This document shows, piece by piece, positions 4,901 through 6,727 of a DNA stretch of 6,727 nt. Under the pieces are notes generated by a model. That model was not told where the DNA came from, searched no databases, and saw only the letters and a program-made list of their open reading frames with translations. Source of the DNA: CAYUNA01 sp047629355 (GTDB taxonomy: Bacteria > Bacteroidota > Bacteroidia > Chitinophagales > Saprospiraceae); the NCBI GenBank assembly GCA_047629355.1, contig JBLHWU010000299.1, positions 1-6,727 of the forward strand, read 5' to 3'. The stretch's first letter is position 1. The number at the start of each line of letters is the position of its first letter. The position numbers and the translations under genes are program-made.

Positions 4901-6727
4901 CGTAAACATTCTGCACATGGGCTGGAAAATCTACTTGTTCCGCACAAACTTCCGTCGAATTCTCAGCAATTGCTCGATTTTCCAACGGTATTTTCTCTTT
5001 TGTAATACTCGAATAAAAATCAATATCTGGACGTTCTTCCAAGTTAAAATTGTGCATTTTCAGCAAACCTTCCTGTTCTTTACGACAGAAATCGTGGTGA
5101 ATTACGTTTTGAAAAGGAATGGCTACTGTTTGGCAGGCTAATTTTTTGGCAATTGCCAAACAAGCTATTTTGTCACCCGAAATGACGACTTCATTGTCTG
5201 TATTAATAAAGGTCAAATAAACTTTATCTTCTTTGGCAACCAGTTTTTCAACTTCCGATTTTGGCGCCAATAAAACCAAAGAAACCCATCTTTCTTTCGC
5301 CTCTGCCGAAGTAATTCCCCAATGTTCCGCCAACAATTCCAAGTCTCCAGCAAAGCGGCTTTTAAAAATCGGTGATTCCTGAAATTCTCCTGCTTCTCCC
5401 GATTTCCAAACATTCAACGAATACCACATACTGCTGCATTCACCCATACTATACCCCATCGCAATGTCGGGTTCAACTTTAAAAACTGACCGCAATAAAT
5501 GGGTAAAATTCACTGAATAATAGACACCCGATGACATCATCGCAATCGCATTCTCATAAATATTAGGTGGTGTATCCGATGCATTTTGCAGTTTTGGAAA
5601 CAAGTAATCCGACCAAATATATTCATCCAAATTCGACATCAACTGCTGATAGCGCGTCAGCAAATCAGGAAACAATTGAAACAAGTCTTGCCCCAATCCG
5701 GTATAAGCCGTAGCTGAACCAGGATAAATAAAGGCCACTTTACCCTTTTTTGCTAGAGGATTGGGTGTAAAATAACTACCTCGTGGTGTTTTTAACACTT
5801 TTTTCGTCGTAAAAGACGGAACGATTTTATTTTTGAAAAATCGAATTTCTTGAGTTAAGTCTTTTTTGTTTTTAGCTATTAGGACAACAGAGAACGCTTC
5901 TTTTTGTTCCTGATTTTTTTGATAAAATTGATTTGCAATTTCCGCCAAATCCGTCTCCGTTTCTACTGCAATTTCTAAAGCAGATAACTTATGGATTAAA
6001 TGTCGTGCATCTTTGCCTTGAAGAGAAAAAATTAAAGGAGTATTATTTTTTAAAAAATGAGTACTTCTACCCCCAGCCCCTAAAAGAGAGCTATCCCGAG
6101 TTAAATGATTTGATTCCGGTACATTTGCATTACCCGTCTCCTCTTTAAGGGTCGGGAGTGCTTCCGAAATCCGCACCTGCAAAACCCCTAAACCATTCAC
6201 CGCCGCCACTCGTTTGGTCTGTCCCTTTTGTAAAATCCACGGACGGGATTTATCTGGAAAGTAATAATTTGTTTTGGCAAATTCATTCGCATTTTTAGGT
6301 GCGTTCCAATTTGGAATACCTGGAATAAATCGGTGATAAACGCACAAGGCTGTTTTTATCAAACTCGCAACTCCTGATGCGGCATACGTATGTCCAATAT
6401 TGGTTTTGACACTTCCTAAAGCAACTGCTTTATTTGGTGTATTTTTTAATAAAAATGCTTTTTCTGCTGCATCTTGCTCCGCAATTCCTGTCGCTGCTAA
6501 TTCTAAATAACCACCGTTTTGAACTGCTTGTTGCTGACCGATTTCATCAATGACTGCATAAATTTTCTCCTCTCCAACCTCACTTTTCTTCTTCAGAACA
6601 ATCGCTCCAGCTCCTTCACCAACCAACCAACCTTGGTCATTTTTATTGAAAGACAAGCTCGGTTTTGCATTGGTATTTATAGCATCTTTTTGATTTCGCA
6701 GCAACACATTTTCCATTCCTCCAGAAA
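1923..6727 (-). CDS. pfaC: PUFA synthase multidomain subunit (CLF-AT-DH-DH), 5'-truncated by window edge
   Basis: The reading frame is open to the right window edge and ends at TAG (1925-1923). At least 1,600 residues are visible; numbering here starts at the internal Met coded at 6716. Order: KS/CLF C-terminal half (1-187), linker (188-324), acyltransferase (325-670), linker (671-800), then four hot-dog units (about 820-985, 1015-1200, 1230-1400, 1440-1597). Units 2 and 4 carry FabA-like DWYFPCHF (His1090) and DWFFTCHF (His1492). This combines what Shewanella-type systems split into PfaB (AT) and PfaC (KS-CLF-DH-DH). It resembles myxobacterial Pfa3 (KS-CLF-AT-DH-DH) but ends right after the last dehydratase, without the acylglycerolphosphate acyltransferase found there. 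The ATG at 6716 is not the true start: the frame continues upstream as Ser-Gly-Gly, part of the KS fold. A catalytic KS domain probably precedes it outside the window. The symbol follows the C-terminal architecture; a PfaB-DH fusion is an alternative reading. Confidence 0.9.
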   Translation of the reverse strand, partial: SGGMENVLLRNQKDAINTNAKPSLSFNKNDQGWLVGEGAGAIVLKKKSEVGEEKIYAVIDEIGQQQAVQNGGYLELAATGIAEQDAAEKAFLLKNTPNKAVALGSVKTNIGHTYAASGVASLIKTALCVYHRFIPGIPNWNAPKNANEFAKTNYYFPDKSRPWILQKGQTKRVAAVNGLGVLQVRISEALPTLKEETGNANVPESNHLTRDSSLLGAGGRSTHFLKNNTPLIFSLQGKDARHLIHKLSALEIAVETETDLAEIANQFYQKNQEQKEAFSVVLIAKNKKDLTQEIRFFKNKIVPSFTTKKVLKTPRGSYFTPNPLAKKGKVAFIYPGSATAYTGLGQDLFQLFPDLLTRYQQLMSNLDEYIWSDYLFPKLQNASDTPPNIYENAIAMMSSGVYYSVNFTHLLRSVFKVEPDIAMGYSMGECSSMWYSLNVWKSGEAGEFQESPIFKSRFAGDLELLAEHWGITSAEAKERWVSLVLLAPKSEVEKLVAKEDKVYLTFINTDNEVVISGDKIACLAIAKKLACQTVAIPFQNVIHHDFCRKEQEGLLKMHNFNLEERPDIDFYSSITKEKIPLENRAIAENSTEVCAEQVDFPAHVQNVYDAGARIFIEVGANATCTGWVKNILQNQEYHAVAFNQKGKTDAQALVELLAQLLSHGVDLDLSVFYQTNEKQEQKRKFLKKIIPGGKRIFDTILNEESRAQFANLKYKKELVLESSDSLLVTHNSLLVEHGANFYNKSSIAEAVAKPAIRNLQLATRNNMETTIIEQKNRATTAVAKIGENGLKLQDFESGEQLEGKEIIFSQADLEEFATGKIAKVFGPEYAIIDQYPRRVMLPMYPYLLVSRVTGLQGKLGEYKPSTMQTEYDIPYNAWFTTDGQIPWAVSVESGQCDLLLISYMGIDLQNKGDLVYRLLDCTLTFVDDLPFEGQTLRYDISIDSFVKNGENLLFFFSYRCYVEDRLVLKMDGGCAGFFRDEQLQDGNGVVYSQAELKEKKEAKKRYFTPLLNTQKTTFSKLDLQHLINGEAEKCFENEAYFANGRNPSLRLPPEKILMIDRITSVDLTGGSYGLGYIVAEKDLLPDDWYFPCHFRDDNVLAGSLQAEGGGNLLRFFMLMLGLQRLTKDARYQPMFDLPQKVRCRKQVTPKDTKLIYKLEIKEIGLIPNPYVIGDLEIISDGVVTVHFENLGLQLREKDNPKYLETTAGVEVSARSEGAVMNEKDITTFALDDLSKCFGPDFACYDGRTVSRQPNTDLQLISRVLKVDGTRGDLSKPSTIFAEYDVPVNAWYYEQNSAATMPYSVLMEIALQPCGLLGAYLGSTLQFSDKNLYFRNLDGNGELLDLPIGTDFRGKTISNKSVLVSSIALGGTILQNYTFELSVDGHVFYKGKSSFGFFPGDALASQAGLDKGAEVAAWHETEQLTSKDYMQIKLDSLYGKMKLFKAPATKPHYRLAENQLNLLDNLILAKDGGKHGKGYIHATKFVKTYDWFFTCHFYQDPVMPGSLGLESILQAMQVYALQQDLGKDFKSPKFVQLANHQTVWKYRGQILLGVENMHLEVHISSVEKRGEQLAIIGDAYLWNEGMRIYEVRGIALGIEEG
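1926..3029 (-). other. Second dehydratase didomain (inactive-looking plus FabA-like hot-dog)
   Basis: The third hot-dog unit (residues about 1230-1400) starts KCFGPDFACYDGR and contains EYDVPVNAWYYEQN and MPYSVLMEIALQPCG. It parallels the first unit of the other didomain and lacks a catalytic histidine. The fourth (about 1440-1597) carries DWFFTCHFYQDPVMPGSLGL (1486-1505), almost a textbook FabA motif, with His1492 and Glu1506 at the acid position. The protein stops about 90 residues later (GIALGIEEG), at the natural end of the hot-dog fold, so no acyltransferase or other domain follows. The closer match to FabA than in the first didomain suggests the two are specialised for different steps, which is inference. 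Confidence 0.87.
3117..4259 (-). other. First dehydratase didomain (inactive-looking plus FabA-like hot-dog)
   Basis: The first unit (residues about 820-985) begins KVFGPEYAIIDQYPR and includes EYDIPYNAWF; it lacks a histidine at the hot-dog active-site position and looks structural. The second unit (about 1015-1200) has KILMIDRITSVD followed by GGSYGLGYIV and DWYFPCHFRDDNVLAGSLQA (1084-1103), the FabA signature with His1090. At the place of the FabA catalytic Asp there is Glu1104 (QAEGG), and the usual DPVMPG is DNVLAG. Pairing of a non-catalytic with a catalytic hot-dog unit is known for PUFA synthase dehydratases. It should dehydrate 3-hydroxyacyl-ACP intermediates; whether it also isomerises the double bond cannot be told. 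Confidence 0.85.
4432..4473. repeat. Heptanucleotide repeat block in AT/DH linker (block 1)
   Basis: Six 7-base units on the plus strand read tttcgtg, ttgcgag, ttgtagg, ttacgga, ttgcggg, ttttgcg, with approximate consensus ttgcgRg. The block is 42 bases long, the same as block 2, and lies 47 bases from it. It encodes part of the linker around PAIRNLQLATRNN (residues 751-763). Periodicity is clear by eye but the units are diverged. Confidence 0.5.
4521..4562. repeat. Heptanucleotide repeat block in AT/DH linker (block 2)
   Basis: Six consecutive 7-base units on the plus strand read tactaat, aacgaat, tatgagt, aacgagt, aacgaat, cactact, with aacgaat or aacgagt as the best-kept unit. Three units equal 21 bases, so the block encodes two 7-residue copies, SSDSLLV and THNSLLV (residues 719-732), exactly in frame with the gene. 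This degenerate 7-bp periodicity recalls the short tandemly repeated repetitive sequences known from cyanobacteria, here inside a coding linker. Confidence 0.6.
4707..5744 (-). other. Acyltransferase domain (PfaB/Pfa3-type)
   Basis: The domain starts with KVAFIYPGSATAYTGLGQDL (residues 326-345), the N-terminal strand and oxyanion-side loop seen in PUFA-synthase ATs in place of the usual FxGQG. The nucleophile elbow is AMGYSMGECSSM, with Ser423 (codon 5450-5448). FINTDNEVVISGD (503-515) is the ferredoxin-like subdomain segment. NVIHHDFCRK (537-546) gives the candidate catalytic histidine, His540 or His541. The closing region FIEVGANATCTGWVKNIL (612-629) matches the conserved end of AT domains. 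All catalytic elements are therefore present and the domain should be active. Substrate choice (malonyl, acetyl or the finished acyl chain) cannot be read from the sequence; the motif lacks the GHS[VI]G form typical of many malonyl-specific ATs. Confidence 0.88.
6069..6159. repeat. Imperfect palindrome inside the KS/AT linker coding region
   Basis: Two 22-base arms, 6069-6090 and 6138-6159, are inverted copies separated by 47 bases. Fifteen of 22 positions form Watson-Crick pairs, and all seven differences are transitions. In the minus-strand mRNA five of the seven become G-U pairs, leaving two C-A mismatches. The arms are rich in CCCC/TAAA-type sequence, unlike the surrounding coding DNA. 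The element is translated in frame as low-conservation linker (about residues 186-216, including LPTLKEETGNAN and DSSLLGAGGRST). It looks like a small dispersed palindromic element embedded in a gene, but dispersal cannot be tested from one window. Confidence 0.6.
6156..6727 (-). other. Degenerate ketosynthase (chain-length-factor-like) domain, C-terminal half
   Basis: The segment GWLVGEGAGAIVLKKKSE (residues 29-46) is the canonical post-nucleophile part of KS domains, and VKTNIGHTYAASGVASLIK (103-121) is the KS lysine/histidine motif with His109 retained. The position normally occupied by the first catalytic histidine (HGTGT) reads LELAATGIAEQDAAE, so that histidine is absent. The C-terminal glycine/asparagine-rich motif (usually close to GFGGTNAHV) reads NGLGVLQVRISEA. 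The nucleophile region lies beyond the window edge. Loss of these residues fits a non-condensing chain length factor paired with an upstream active KS, or the KS-like domain found before the AT in PfaB proteins. The sequence does not decide between these two. Confidence 0.8.

Noticed and set aside
6714..6727. ATG at 6716 with an upstream GGAGG that looks like a start with a ribosome binding site
   Set aside because: The frame is open upstream to the window edge, the GGAGG is only one base from the ATG, and its codons (Ser-Gly-Gly) fit the KS fold. The domain would lack its nucleophile half if translation began here.

Overview
The window shows the 3' end of a polyunsaturated fatty acid (PUFA) or secondary-lipid synthase operon. 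Everything coding lies on the minus strand, so transcription runs from right to left. AT-rich spacers, a start codon without a Shine-Dalgarno sequence and an A-rich leader suggest a member of the Bacteroidota, possibly a marine PUFA producer of the Aureispira/Saprospira type. That assignment is inference; no marker gene is present.

Layout in transcription order. (1) Positions 6727 to 1923 hold a very large multidomain synthase that is cut by the right window edge. What remains is the C-terminal half of a degenerate ketosynthase (chain-length-factor-like), a linker, a complete acyltransferase with its GYSMGE serine, a second linker, then four hot-dog-fold units arranged as two dehydratase didomains. 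One unit of each didomain carries a FabA-type catalytic histidine. (2) After a 33-base gap comes pfaD (1889 to 267), the stand-alone FMN-dependent enoyl reductase of PUFA synthases. (3) The last 266 bases hold no credible gene, but they contain a striking 30-bp hairpin (138-202) that pairs without interruption only in RNA of the pfaD sense.

How the genes work together. In PUFA synthases the ketosynthase/CLF pair extends the acyl chain, the acyltransferase handles acyl loading or transfer, the FabA-like dehydratases dehydrate (and in some cases isomerise) the hydroxyacyl intermediate, and PfaD saturates selected double bonds. The ACP array, ketoreductase, first ketosynthase and phosphopantetheinyl transferase needed for a working system are not in the window. 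They may lie beyond the right edge or elsewhere in the genome.

The least expected signals lie between the enzymatic domains. Both interdomain linkers of the megasynthase contain repeat-like DNA translated in frame: a ~91-bp imperfect palindrome in the KS/AT linker (6069-6159), and two 42-bp blocks of 7-bp-period repeats in the AT/DH linker (4432-4473 and 4521-4562). They suggest that small palindromic or heptameric elements have been tolerated, or domesticated, as linker peptide. With the terminal hairpin, these are the best candidates for something undescribed.
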